From Flavobacteriales bacterium (GTDB lineage Bacteria > Bacteroidota > Bacteroidia > Flavobacteriales_D > Sanyastnellaceae): DNA of 35,690 bases. The notes under the pieces are model-generated. The model did not search any database, was not told the DNA's origin, and was given only the letters and a program-made list of their open reading frames with translations. How positions within the stretch are numbered: the stretch's first letter is position 1; the number at the start of each line of letters is the position of its first letter. A program made the translations under genes and the position numbers. The DNA lies in the NCBI GenBank assembly GCA_002863125.1, contig PKEB01000008.1, forward strand, positions 1-35,690, in the 5' to 3' direction. This document shows, one piece after another, positions 22,722 to 30,303 of this stretch.

Positions 22722-24580
22722 CAATCGAACAGGTCTTCGATGGGGCGCCCGGTCGTAGCATTGGGCATAGGGCTGTGGATGAGCGCGGCCACGGTGGGAG
22801 CGATGTCCCGGATGTAGGTGCGCTCGTAGGTGATGCCCACCGGAACGTGCCAGCCGTAGAATAACAGCGGTACGTGGGTGTCGTATGCAAACGGCGAACC
22901 GTGGGTCGTCCCGCTGCGGCTGTATTGGATCCATCCGGGTTTGGGCACGATGATGACATCGCCCGAAGCCGAGGCCGACCAACCGTTGCGCAACCGCTCG
23001 AGGATTTCGTCGTTGGAGGTGTTGCCGCGCACGAGGTCGGTCCCGGTGACCGCGGTGAACACGCCTTCATACTCCAAGGCCAACGCCTTAACGCGTTGCT
23101 GTATAGCTTCCAGATCCAGGCCGCGCTCACGGATGAGCGGACGGTTGAGGAAGAACTGGTCGTTGGAGTAATTGAGCACCCACTCGCCTTCACCATAAGT
23201 TGCAGCGAGGTCCGCCTTGGCGTCGTCGATGAGGTTGCCCGGCTTCCAATAATCTACTGGTATTCCGGCGTCTTGCGCCAGGGATGGAACGGTTGCGGCG
23301 CCATGGTCCGCCGTCAGCCAGCACATCCATTGCCCAGCTCCGACGGTTTGGTCCAGCGACCGGAAAAACCGGGCGAGTTGCTGATCGAGGCGAACGTAGG
23401 TATCCATGGTTTCCCAGGCGTGCACGCCGAATTGGTGTCCCAAGTAATCCGTGGAGGAAAAGCTCACAGCGAGGAGGTCGGTGTGGGCACCGCGTCCCAG
23501 TTTTTCGCCGGCGATGGCCGCAATGGCGAAGTCCATGACCAGGGTATTGCCAACCGGTGTGCCTTTGAGGACGTCAAAGCCGCCGTTGGCCTCGCTGAGT
23601 TCCTTGAGGTCATAGGGGTAGGTGGGGTTGTTGTCGCCTTTGAATGGCCGTTCGTAGGGCGTGTTGTCTTCGGTTTGAATGGACAACGCCGCCTCTGAAA
23701 GGTTCATCGCCCACGGTTGCTTCATGTAGCGCTCCGCCCACTTGCCGCGGTTCCATTTGTCGACCCAACGGGGGACGTCCTCCATGTACCGGGTGCTGGT
23801 GATGAATTTGCCTTCGTCTTTGCCGTAAAACCAATACGCTGCATCCGCGAGGTGGCCGGCTGGCAAAATGGCCCCGCGGTCTTTGATGCTGATGCCAATC
23901 ACCTTGGATTGCATGCCGGTTGCCAATTTGAGTTCGTCTCCGATGGTAGTGGCTTCCATGCGATGAGGCGACATGTGGCCAGCGGAATTACTCGCATCGG
24001 AAATCCCGACGGTTTCCACCGAATTGTCCGAAGCACAGTAAACGGAGTTGCCGGATCTGCGGTCGTACCAGTCGTTGCCGATGATGCCGTGGGAGCGGGG
24101 GGTGGTGCCGGTGAATATGGAGGCGTGGCCGGGTCCTGTGTAGGTGGGGGCGTAGCCGAAGTGGTGGTCTGCGCAGACAAACCCCTTCTCGACCAATCGC
24201 TTGAATCCGTTATCGCCGAAAGCGTCCCAGAAGCGGTAGAGGTAATCCATGCGCATTTGATCTACGGTGATCCCAACGACCAGTTTGGGCCGTTCGCCGA
24301 GGTTGGTCACCGGGTCGGATGGTTCAGGCCGCGGCGCTCGCTGAACGGATTGCGCCGGCTTTTCGGGTGGCTTTCTTCGGGCCTCTTCCGCCATTTGCCG
24401 CTTCTTTTCCTCCTTTTCCCGCATGCGGTTTTGCATGAGGGTTTGTTCGTCCAATTTTTCTCCTTTCGGCGGTTGTTCCGTCGGCGGCAAGCCGATTTGG
24501 CTCCAAGCCGCAGAGGCCCCGAGCATCAAGCCCACACAGAAAACGAAATGGACCAAGCGTAGCGTTGCAGTTGGTTTCAT
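22721..24580 (-). CDS. pafA: PafA-type alkaline phosphatase, exported
   Basis: Periplasmic phosphomonoesterase of 619 residues in the alkaline phosphatase superfamily, matching the Flavobacterium/Elizabethkingia PafA type. After the signal peptide (residues 1-28, ending WSQ) comes an unusual charged linker (about 41-92, rich in Lys, Glu, Arg and Pro). The catalytic region shows the nucleophile Thr in PTYTGPGHASIFTG (about residue 148), Asn169 in GNDWYD, and Lys233-x-Arg235 in SIKDRGAIL, as in PafA; metal ligands are in STDYLGH and TADHGAA, with a last His in DTHVPLLFYG. It would release phosphate from many phosphate esters. It follows crcB by 50 bases and overlaps the M61 gene. Start ATG 24580 is fixed by the signal peptide. 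The family is secure. Confidence 0.94.
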   Translation of the reverse strand: MKPTATLRLVHFVFCVGLMLGASAAWSQIGLPPTEQPPKGEKLDEQTLMQNRMREKEEKKRQMAEEARRKPPEKPAQSVQRAPRPEPSDPVTNLGERPKLVVGITVDQMRMDYLYRFWDAFGDNGFKRLVEKGFVCADHHFGYAPTYTGPGHASIFTGTTPRSHGIIGNDWYDRRSGNSVYCASDNSVETVGISDASNSAGHMSPHRMEATTIGDELKLATGMQSKVIGISIKDRGAILPAGHLADAAYWFYGKDEGKFITSTRYMEDVPRWVDKWNRGKWAERYMKQPWAMNLSEAALSIQTEDNTPYERPFKGDNNPTYPYDLKELSEANGGFDVLKGTPVGNTLVMDFAIAAIAGEKLGRGAHTDLLAVSFSSTDYLGHQFGVHAWETMDTYVRLDQQLARFFRSLDQTVGAGQWMCWLTADHGAATVPSLAQDAGIPVDYWKPGNLIDDAKADLAATYGEGEWVLNYSNDQFFLNRPLIRERGLDLEAIQQRVKALALEYEGVFTAVTGTDLVRGNTSNDEILERLRNGWSASASGDVIIVPKPGWIQYSRSGTTHGSPFAYDTHVPLLFYGWHVPVGITYERTYIRDIAPTVAALIHSPMPNATTGRPIEDLFD

Positions 24581-24630
24581 GAAAAGCACGTTCAGGTAGC
24601 TAAAGATACGCCGTGGAACCTCGGTCGGCA

Positions 24631-25011
24631 TCAGTTCGTAGGGGAATTCATCCACACGATGGTCCCTGCCGCGATGCAGAGGGCAACGTTGGCCACGACG
24701 TTGGCCACCGACCATGCCAACCCGTGGGAAGCGTGCAAATTGAGGGTGTCCGCTGCAAAGGTTGAGAACGTTGAAAAGGCGCCACAGAATCCGACGGTGA
24801 GCAGAAGAAAAATCGGTTGGGATTTGGCCGGCCAGCCGGTTGCACCAGCGGAGGCCTGGACCGTCAGCGTCAGCAGTAGTACGGTGGCCAATACGTTCGA
24901 AGCCAAGGTGCCCCACGGGGAAAGCCACCCCAGTTTACTGACCCCCAGACCGAGGGCATACCGAGCGAGGCTTCCGAGCCCGCCACCGATGAAAACAGCG
25001 ATGAAGTTCAT
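24631..25011 (-). CDS. crcB: Fluoride ion channel CrcB/FluC
   Basis: Small four-helix membrane channel (126 residues) that exports fluoride as a dimer. Family features are GGGLGSLARYALG near the start, WGTLASNVLAT with the conserved Asn, and GFCGAFSTFSTFA in the third helix, which carries the fluoride-lining Phe and Ser/Thr residues. The ATG at 25011 overlaps the PAP2 stop in an ATGA. No fluoride riboswitch is visible, as expected for a gene inside an operon. The identification is secure. Confidence 0.96.
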   Translation of the reverse strand: MNFIAVFIGGGLGSLARYALGLGVSKLGWLSPWGTLASNVLATVLLLTLTVQASAGATGWPAKSQPIFLLLTVGFCGAFSTFSTFAADTLNLHASHGLAWSVANVVANVALCIAAGTIVWMNSPTN

Positions 25012-25601
25012 TCGAGGTTGATGGGGGTTCCGACGAGTTTGTTTTGGATGCGCCACATGATGTAGCCGATGAAAGCACCGAGCAGCATGCCCCCGGCAAT
25101 GTCCAGCGGGAAGTGGACCCCGAGGTACATGCGGCTATATCCGATGAGGGCCGCCCATCCAAGCAGCACCCACAGCCAGGTGCCGCCGCCTAGGAGGAGC
25201 CCGAAGTACAGGGCAATGCCGGTGTAGTTCGCGGCGTGCGAACTGACAAATCCAAAACGCCCTCCGCGGTACGGTTGATCTTGTCCAGGTGGCGTCACCA
25301 GGTGCACGTCATCGCGCAATTCAATGGAATGCGACGGTCTGAACCGCTGCACGCCCGGCTTGATGATCCGCGCGGAGATGACGTCCGTCCCGGTGATGCA
25401 AAGGGCAAGGAAGAATACCCGCACGAGGGTGCGATCCCATGTTCGATCTGAATTTTTCCAGAGCTCCCAGAGCAGAAGCAGGTAGAGCGGAGTCCACCAC
25501 CACAAGCCCGACACGGCCCACATGATCTGGTCGCCACCCGGCCACGGGGTGTTGAACAGCTTGAACAGGACGAAGTCCAGGTTGATGAGCGTCTCAGCCA
25601 T
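25008..25601 (-). CDS. PAP2-family membrane phosphatase (undecaprenyl-diphosphatase-like)
   Basis: A 197-residue membrane protein with the three phosphatase motifs of the PAP2 superfamily: KPGVQRFRPS (motif 1, K-x6-RP), FVSSHAAN (motif 2, with Ser-His in the usual PSGH position), and SRMYLGVHFPLDIAGG (motif 3, SR-x5-H-x3-D). These fit lipid-diphosphate phosphatases such as undecaprenyl diphosphatase or phosphatidylglycerophosphatase. Five or six hydrophobic helices are visible. It is 15 bases after the acyl-CoA synthetase gene and overlaps crcB by four bases, so it is part of the same operon. The family is secure; the lipid substrate is not known. Confidence 0.94.
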   Translation of the reverse strand: MAETLINLDFVLFKLFNTPWPGGDQIMWAVSGLWWWTPLYLLLLWELWKNSDRTWDRTLVRVFFLALCITGTDVISARIIKPGVQRFRPSHSIELRDDVHLVTPPGQDQPYRGGRFGFVSSHAANYTGIALYFGLLLGGGTWLWVLLGWAALIGYSRMYLGVHFPLDIAGGMLLGAFIGYIMWRIQNKLVGTPINLE

Positions 25602-25616
25602 CCGGGGTAGGCGCCG

Positions 25617-27389
25617 TTAGGCGTAGAGCTGGTCGATTTCGCCTTGGTAATGCTCCTTGATGGGCTTGCGCTTCAGCTTGAGCGTTGGCGTCAATTCACC
25701 GTTTTCAATGGCGAACATCGTCGGCAAAATGCGGATGGCCTTGACCTTTTCCCATTGCGCAAACGGCTCCATCAAGCGATCGACGTCCTCTTGGATGCGC
25801 GCAGCAATCCGTGCATCGTCTCGGATACCCTCCATTCCGGGGAACGAGTGGTTCTTGCGCTTGCACCATTCTTCGACTGCGTCGGCACTCGGCACCACCA
25901 GTGCGCCGGGGAACTTCTGGCCATCGCCGACGACCATCACCTGTTCGATGAACAGCGAAGCCTTGAGGGCGTTTTCCAGGAGTTGAGGAGCGACGTATTT
26001 CCCGCCAGACGTCTTGAACATCTCCTTCTTGCGGTCCGTGATTTTCAAGAACCCGTCGTCCATGCAGCCGATGTCGCCCGTGTGGAACCAATCGTCGGTC
26101 ATGACTTCAGCGGTTTTCGTTTCGTCTTTGTAGTAGCCCATCATCACGTTGAATCCGCGGACGAGGATCTCGTCGTCCGGGCCGAATTTCACTTCAACGC
26201 CGTCAATGAGTTTGCCAACGTAGCCGATGCGCATCAGGCCGGGCTCAACGTCTGAGTTGACGGTCACTACAGGGCTGGTCTCCGTCAGGCCGTATCCTTC
26301 GTAAATAGGAATGCCCGCCGCGCAGAAGAAGCGCGCGAGGCGAGGGGCCAACGCGGCTGAACCACACGCCACTGCTCGGATGTTGTCGAGGCCGAGGGCG
26401 GTCTTGACCTTGCTGAAGACCAACTTGCGTGCGATGCCCAATTTCCATTCGTAGAAGCCGCCGTTCTGACCGTCGGGCTCCCATTGCAATGCGAGGTCCA
26501 CGGCCCAGTTGAAGATGGCCGCCTTGGCGCCGCCGGCTGCCCGCCCTTTCTGGACGATGCCGTCGTAAAATTTCTCCAGCAAACGCGGAACGGCCGTGAA
26601 GACCGTAGGTTGGCTGTAGGCCAAATCCTCCTTGATCGTCTCGAGGCTTTCGGCAAAGTGGATGTTGGCACCGATGTACATGTACAGGTAGTGCAGCATG
26701 CGCTCGAAAATGTGGCACACTGGCAAGAAGCTCAATACCCGGTAATCGGAATTTGTCAGCACCTCGGGGATCCGCGGGATGCTCTTCATCACGGTCTGGG
26801 TGATGTTGTTGTGGCTGAGCATGACCCCCTTGGGCGTACCCGTGGTACCGGACGTGTAAATGATGGTCGCCAAGTCTTCGGGCTTGACCGCTGCCATGCG
26901 CGCATCGAGTTCGGCCTGCTGGGCGTCGCTGCCTGCCTCGGCGATGGCGGACCAGTGGTTGCCGTTACCATGTTCGAACATGAACACGTGTTCGAGTGAA
27001 GGGATTTTGTCCTTGATGGACATCACCTTATCGTAGAGTTCTTTGTTGCTGACGACGCAGTAGCGGCTCTCGCTGTGGTTGAGGATGTACTCGTAATCCG
27101 CCTCCGTCAACGTGGGGTACAACGGGCAGTTGATGGCGCCCACCGACATGATGGCGTGGTCCATGATGTTCCACTCGCAGCGGTTGTTGTGCGACACCAA
27201 CGCCACTTTGTCGCCGGCGTTGAGGCCCATTGCAATCAAGCCGCGTGCGGTGCGGTCGACGGCTTCGACGAATTGTTCAGTTGAATACGAGACGCGGTTG
27301 CCGTTGTTCGGCATGGTCATCATGAGGTCCAAGGGGCGGTTGGCCAATTGGTACCGGGGGAAGTCAAATAAGCGAGTTGGTTGGCTCAT
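25617..27389 (-). CDS. fadD: Long-chain acyl-CoA synthetase (AMP-binding enzyme)
   Basis: A 590-residue enzyme that activates fatty acids to acyl-CoA with ATP. The AMP/ATP-binding loop is IIYTSGTTGTPKG (residues 176-188), followed by YEGYGLTETSP, the HTGDIG motif, and the C-terminal KITDRKKEMFKTSGGKYVAP hinge region. The length and the long SxxxxLPVCHIFERM segment fit the FAA1/FadD15-like long-chain group. Its leader contains an inverted repeat (27413-27432) and a near -7 element TAAATTGC at 27442-27449. It leads an operon of PAP2, crcB, pafA and M61 genes, although the shared role is not obvious. The family is secure; chain-length preference is inferred. Confidence 0.96.
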   Translation of the reverse strand: MSQPTRLFDFPRYQLANRPLDLMMTMPNNGNRVSYSTEQFVEAVDRTARGLIAMGLNAGDKVALVSHNNRCEWNIMDHAIMSVGAINCPLYPTLTEADYEYILNHSESRYCVVSNKELYDKVMSIKDKIPSLEHVFMFEHGNGNHWSAIAEAGSDAQQAELDARMAAVKPEDLATIIYTSGTTGTPKGVMLSHNNITQTVMKSIPRIPEVLTNSDYRVLSFLPVCHIFERMLHYLYMYIGANIHFAESLETIKEDLAYSQPTVFTAVPRLLEKFYDGIVQKGRAAGGAKAAIFNWAVDLALQWEPDGQNGGFYEWKLGIARKLVFSKVKTALGLDNIRAVACGSAALAPRLARFFCAAGIPIYEGYGLTETSPVVTVNSDVEPGLMRIGYVGKLIDGVEVKFGPDDEILVRGFNVMMGYYKDETKTAEVMTDDWFHTGDIGCMDDGFLKITDRKKEMFKTSGGKYVAPQLLENALKASLFIEQVMVVGDGQKFPGALVVPSADAVEEWCKRKNHSFPGMEGIRDDARIAARIQEDVDRLMEPFAQWEKVKAIRILPTMFAIENGELTPTLKLKRKPIKEHYQGEIDQLYA

Positions 27390-27412
27390 GGTCGTGAATT
27401 TGCGTGCTGTAC

Positions 27413-27432
27413 ACCGGAAAAGTGTCCGGTGG
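27413..27432. promoter_or_regulatory. Inverted repeat in the leader of the acyl-CoA synthetase gene
   Basis: CACCGGA (27413-27419) and TCCGGTG (27426-27432) form a seven-base perfect inverted repeat with a six-base centre. A second overlapping pair, TGTCC and GGACA, lies just beside it. It sits between a near -7 element and the start codon, where an operator for a repressor (for example a fatty-acid-responsive TetR-type protein) or an mRNA hairpin would lie. No direct evidence tells which. Confidence 0.4.
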
Positions 27433-27477
27433 ACAGGTTTGGCAATTTAGCACACAGGCCAAAGAATGCAAGGAAAT

Positions 27478-28284
27478 TTACAAGGCGTTTCCGCAGTGCT
27501 TGCAGTAGACCGCGTCCGGGTCATGGCCGTCTCGGCCACAGGCTGGGCAGGCTTGTGTGGAAACGCTACCAGACGAGTTGCCCTTGCGCATCATCTCGAC
27601 ACCAATCATGCCCGTAGGTACGGCGATGATGGCATAGCCGATAATCATCATGCATGAAGCGATGACCTGGCCGGCGATGGTCTGGGGTGCGATGTCACCG
27701 TAGCCGACCGTGGTGACCGTAACGATGGCCCAATAAATGCTTTTCGGAATGCTCGAAAACCCGGATTGCCCATCTTCCACGAGGTACATCAAGGTGCCGA
27801 GAATGGTCACTAGCGCCAACACCACACTCAAGAAGACGATGATGCGTCGCCGGCTGGCGCGCAGGGCCGTCTGCAGTCTGCGGGCTTCCTCAATGAAGCC
27901 AACCAGTTTCAATACGCGAAATGCCCTCAGCAGGCGCAGGATGCGAATGACCCGCAAGCTGCCCGAACCGGGAATGAGCAGCCCGACGAAGGTGGGGAGG
28001 ATGGCAAGCAGGTCGACCACGCCAAAAAAGCTGGTGGCGTAGCGCAGCGGTCGCTTGACCACGATGAGCCGGGCGATGTATTCGATGGTGAAGAGCCCCG
28101 TGAATACCCATTCAAGTAACACAAAGGTGCCGCGGTAGCGGTCGTGCCAGTCCGGCACTGTCTCGGCCATCACGGTGACCACGCTCGCCACAATGAGCCA
28201 AAGCAGCAGCACGTCGAACCGTTTGCCGGCCGGCGTGTCCGCTTCGAAAATGATTTCGTGCAAGCGTTCGCGGGAACCTTTCAT
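27478..28284 (-). CDS. Voltage-gated-type potassium channel with C-terminal zinc ribbon
   Basis: A 268-residue six-helix channel. S1 (LLWLIVASVVTVMAE), S2, S3 and a positively charged S4 (VIRILRLLRAFRVLKL) form the voltage-sensor part; S5, the pore helix with selectivity filter TVGYGD, and S6 follow. The last ~25 residues, CPACG...YCKHCG, form a short zinc-ribbon-like module with two CxxC pairs. This tail is not part of classical KvAP-type channels and could be a cytoplasmic folding or regulatory module. The gene starts 18 bases after the stop of the 3-hydroxyacyl-CoA dehydrogenase gene and is probably in its operon. The channel call is secure; the role of the tail is open. Confidence 0.95.
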   Translation of the reverse strand: MKGSRERLHEIIFEADTPAGKRFDVLLLWLIVASVVTVMAETVPDWHDRYRGTFVLLEWVFTGLFTIEYIARLIVVKRPLRYATSFFGVVDLLAILPTFVGLLIPGSGSLRVIRILRLLRAFRVLKLVGFIEEARRLQTALRASRRRIIVFLSVVLALVTILGTLMYLVEDGQSGFSSIPKSIYWAIVTVTTVGYGDIAPQTIAGQVIASCMMIIGYAIIAVPTGMIGVEMMRKGNSSGSVSTQACPACGRDGHDPDAVYCKHCGNAL

Positions 28285-28302
28285 GCCCCGAATATCGGAG
28301 AA

Positions 28303-29190
28303 TTAGCGGAAGTTGGGCGCCACGACCAGGTCCTTGCTGCCTCGGGTGTGTACGTAGAACCCTTGGCCGCTCTTGACGCCGAGGTGTCCGGCGGTGACCA
28401 TGTTGACCAGCAACGGACACGGAGCGTACTTGGGATTTCCCAACCCCTCGTGCAGCACGCGCAGGATGCTCAGGCAGACGTCCAATCCGATGAAGTCGGC
28501 CAGTTGCAGCGGCCCCATCGGATGCGCCATTCCGAGTTTCATGACCGTGTCAATGGCCTCCACATCCGCGACGCCTTCGTGCAGCGTGATGATGGCCTCG
28601 TTGATCATGGGCATCAAAATGCGGTTGGCCACGAAGCCGGGGTAGTCCTTGACTTCCACCGGTACTTTTCCGAGGGCTTTGGAGAGTTCCATGACCGCAG
28701 CGCACGTGGCATCGCTGGTGGCGTATCCGCGGATGACTTCTACCAACTTCATGACCGGCACCGGGTTCATGAAGTGCATGCCAATGACCTGCTCGGGGCG
28801 GTTGGTCGCAGCAGCGATTTGGGTGATGGAAATCGAGGAGGTGTTGGTAGCGAGGATGCAATCGGCAGGTGCCGCGGCGTCCATGGCCTTGAAGATGCTC
28901 AATTTGAGGTCGGTGCGCTCTGTGGCGGCTTCGACGATGAGGTTGGCGTTGGCCACGCCCTCATCCATGGCGGTGCTGGTGCGGATGCGGCCCAATGTGG
29001 CCTCTTTGTCCGCCTCCGTGATTTTTTCTTTCTTGATCAGCCGGTCGAGGTTGCGGCCGATGGTGCTCAGCGCCCGTTCGAGGGCGGCGTCTTGTACATC
29101 GATCAGGGTAACATTGAATCCCGATTGCGCAAATACGTGGGCGATTCCGTTGCCCATCGTTCCTGCGCCGATGACTGCGATTTCCTTCAT
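28303..29190 (-). CDS. 3-hydroxybutyryl-CoA / 3-hydroxyacyl-CoA dehydrogenase
   Basis: NAD(P)-dependent oxidoreductase of 295 residues that interconverts 3-hydroxyacyl-CoA and acetoacyl-CoA in fatty-acid or butyrate-type metabolism. The Rossmann motif is VIGAGTMGNGIAHVFAQSG (residues 5-23), the catalytic His is in GMHFMNPVP (about residue 139), and the C-terminal helical domain shows NRILMPMINEAI and LGMAHPMGPLQLADFIGLD. The length is normal for the stand-alone Hbd/PaaH type. It follows the DUF5606 gene by four bases and precedes the channel gene by 18. Fatty-acid oxidation is suggested by the acyl-CoA synthetase gene nearby. Secure at family level. Confidence 0.96.
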   Translation of the reverse strand: MKEIAVIGAGTMGNGIAHVFAQSGFNVTLIDVQDAALERALSTIGRNLDRLIKKEKITEADKEATLGRIRTSTAMDEGVANANLIVEAATERTDLKLSIFKAMDAAAPADCILATNTSSISITQIAAATNRPEQVIGMHFMNPVPVMKLVEVIRGYATSDATCAAVMELSKALGKVPVEVKDYPGFVANRILMPMINEAIITLHEGVADVEAIDTVMKLGMAHPMGPLQLADFIGLDVCLSILRVLHEGLGNPKYAPCPLLVNMVTAGHLGVKSGQGFYVHTRGSKDLVVAPNFR

Positions 29191-29194
29191 GCGG

Positions 29195-29704
29195 TTATTT
29201 CTTGGCAGCGGCTTTTTTGGCGGCTGGCTTTTTTGCGGCTTTCTTCTTCGGCGCTTCCTCTTTTTCCTCCGCTTTCGGTGCCTCGGCTTTCGGCGCCTCC
29301 TCTTCCTCTTCCGCCTCTTGTTCCAACGGGAAGGCGTCGTTTTCTTTCAAAATGGTGAACCACTGGACCAGCTTTTTGAGGTCCGAGTTGTACACGCGCT
29401 CGTGATCCAGTTCAGGAATGACTTCATCCACAAAATCCCGGGTGGCCTGTGCGTCGCCTTTGACATCGGGCGCGTCGTTGGACCCCACGTGTTCGTTCAT
29501 GCGGTTTAGGACGTCCATCAACAGCACGTCCTCGTCGGTCGTGTACATGGTGATGTCGGCCAAACTGCTGATGCGGCTGGTGCCGGGAATGCTCAAACGC
29601 TTGCGGTCCAACATGGACTCCACAACGAGGTTGGAACGGTTGGTCACCAGGATGCGGTACAGACCGGGTTTGCCGGCGATGGCAATGATTTCTTGAATGA
29701 TCAT
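29195..29704 (-). CDS. DUF5606-domain protein with Lys/Ala-rich C-terminal tail
   Basis: A 169-residue protein. Residues 1-115 match the Bacteroidota DUF5606 family (IIAIAGKPGLYRILV near the start, ESMLDRKRLSIPG, then ISSLADITMYTTDEDVLL). The end is a strongly acidic stretch (EQEAEEEEEAPKAE) followed by a basic Lys/Ala/Pro repeat (KKKAAKKPAAKKAAAKK) that looks like histone H1-type or nucleic-acid-binding tails. The family function is unknown. I chose ATG 29704 because a TATTTTCG element ends four bases before it; a start six codons earlier would lie upstream of that box. It heads an apparent operon with the dehydrogenase and the K+ channel. The family call is good. Confidence 0.88.
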   Translation of the reverse strand: MIIQEIIAIAGKPGLYRILVTNRSNLVVESMLDRKRLSIPGTSRISSLADITMYTTDEDVLLMDVLNRMNEHVGSNDAPDVKGDAQATRDFVDEVIPELDHERVYNSDLKKLVQWFTILKENDAFPLEQEAEEEEEAPKAEAPKAEEKEEAPKKKAAKKPAAKKAAAKK

Positions 29705-29708
29705 GGCG

Positions 29709-29716
29709 CGAAAATA
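29709..29716 (-). promoter_or_regulatory. Start-adjacent -7-like element (TATTTTCG) of the DUF5606 gene
   Basis: Minus-strand TATTTTCG is followed by CGCC and ATG 29704, the same arrangement as at the Tat gene (TACCTTCG, CGCC, ATG). It differs from TAnnTTTG at one position. Confidence 0.5.
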
Positions 29717-29759
29717 ATCCAACGGGGTTATCTCCGCGAATTTTCTGCACGCGCGGCGC

Positions 29760-30263
29760 TCACCCCGTCATTTCTGCATAGCTCGGAATGGCGTCGAGGG
29801 CGTTGAATTGGGTGCCGTCGAATCGGTAGCCTTGGTGGTGCAGGCCGTTTGAAATCACGAGGAGCGGCGTCCGCACTTCCAAGTGGTACCGCAGCACCTG
29901 GTCGAGGACGGTTTTGCTCAGGGCCACATCGGGGCGTTTCAATTCCACCATGAGGAGGGCCCGGCCGTCCGGGGCGTGGCACACCACGTCGGCAAATTGG
30001 GATTGGCCATTCAAGTCCAGCGGCAACTCCACGGAGGTCAGGCTGAGGGGGTAGCCGAGGTCGTTGGACAGATAGTGGAGCCAGTGCTGGCGCACCCATT
30101 CTTCGGGCTCGAGCGCCACGGTTTTCTTGCGGGCGAGGCAGGGAGTGATGACGCTTTTGCCGTCGCTGCTGGGTTGCCATTTGAGCTCGAACGGGGGCAG
30201 GTTGAGCGGCACATAGGTGCACGGTCCCAGTTGGATGCGCGCTGTCGGTAACTCCTGTGCCAT
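29760..30263 (-). CDS. HsdR N-terminal-like (PD-D/ExK nuclease fold) protein
   Basis: A 167-residue stand-alone protein resembling the N-terminal domain of type I restriction enzyme R subunits (HSDR_N). The nuclease-fold motif is visible as Asp92 in QFADVVCH and Glu107-x-Lys109 in LMVELKRPD, followed by a helix with DQVLRYHLE and the strand PLLVISNG. No helicase domain or partner hsdM/hsdS genes lie nearby. Such genes beside holA are, to my recollection, a conserved arrangement in Bacteroidota, so a housekeeping DNA role is more likely than restriction. ATG 30263 follows an exact TAnnTTTG element by five bases; the longer frame upstream crosses into the holA leader. The domain call is good; the function is unknown. 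Confidence 0.88.
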   Translation of the reverse strand: MAQELPTARIQLGPCTYVPLNLPPFELKWQPSSDGKSVITPCLARKKTVALEPEEWVRQHWLHYLSNDLGYPLSLTSVELPLDLNGQSQFADVVCHAPDGRALLMVELKRPDVALSKTVLDQVLRYHLEVRTPLLVISNGLHHQGYRFDGTQFNALDAIPSYAEMTG

Positions 30264-30268
30264 GGGCT

Positions 30269-30276
30269 CAAAAATA
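30269..30276 (-). promoter_or_regulatory. Start-adjacent -7 element (TATTTTTG) of the HsdR_N gene
   Basis: Exact TAnnTTTG match on the minus strand, five bases (AGCCC) before ATG 30263. With the holA element at 30291-30298 it forms a compact divergent promoter region of only 40 bases between start codons. Confidence 0.6.
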
Positions 30277-30290
30277 CCGCAACCGCATTC

Positions 30291-30298
30291 TATCTTCG
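30291..30298 (+). promoter_or_regulatory. Start-adjacent -7-like element (TATCTTCG) of holA
   Basis: TATCTTCG ends five bases before ATG 30304 (one mismatch to TAnnTTTG). The two divergent boxes are 14 bases apart, so polymerases bound on both sides would probably exclude each other. Confidence 0.5.
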
Positions 30299-30303
30299 TG
30301 GGC

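Noticed and set aside
28144-29358. 404-codon plus-strand frame across the channel, dehydrogenase and DUF5606 genes
   Set aside because: It is antisense to three well-supported genes and its His/Asp/Gly/Val-rich translation is typical of reverse-complement shadow.
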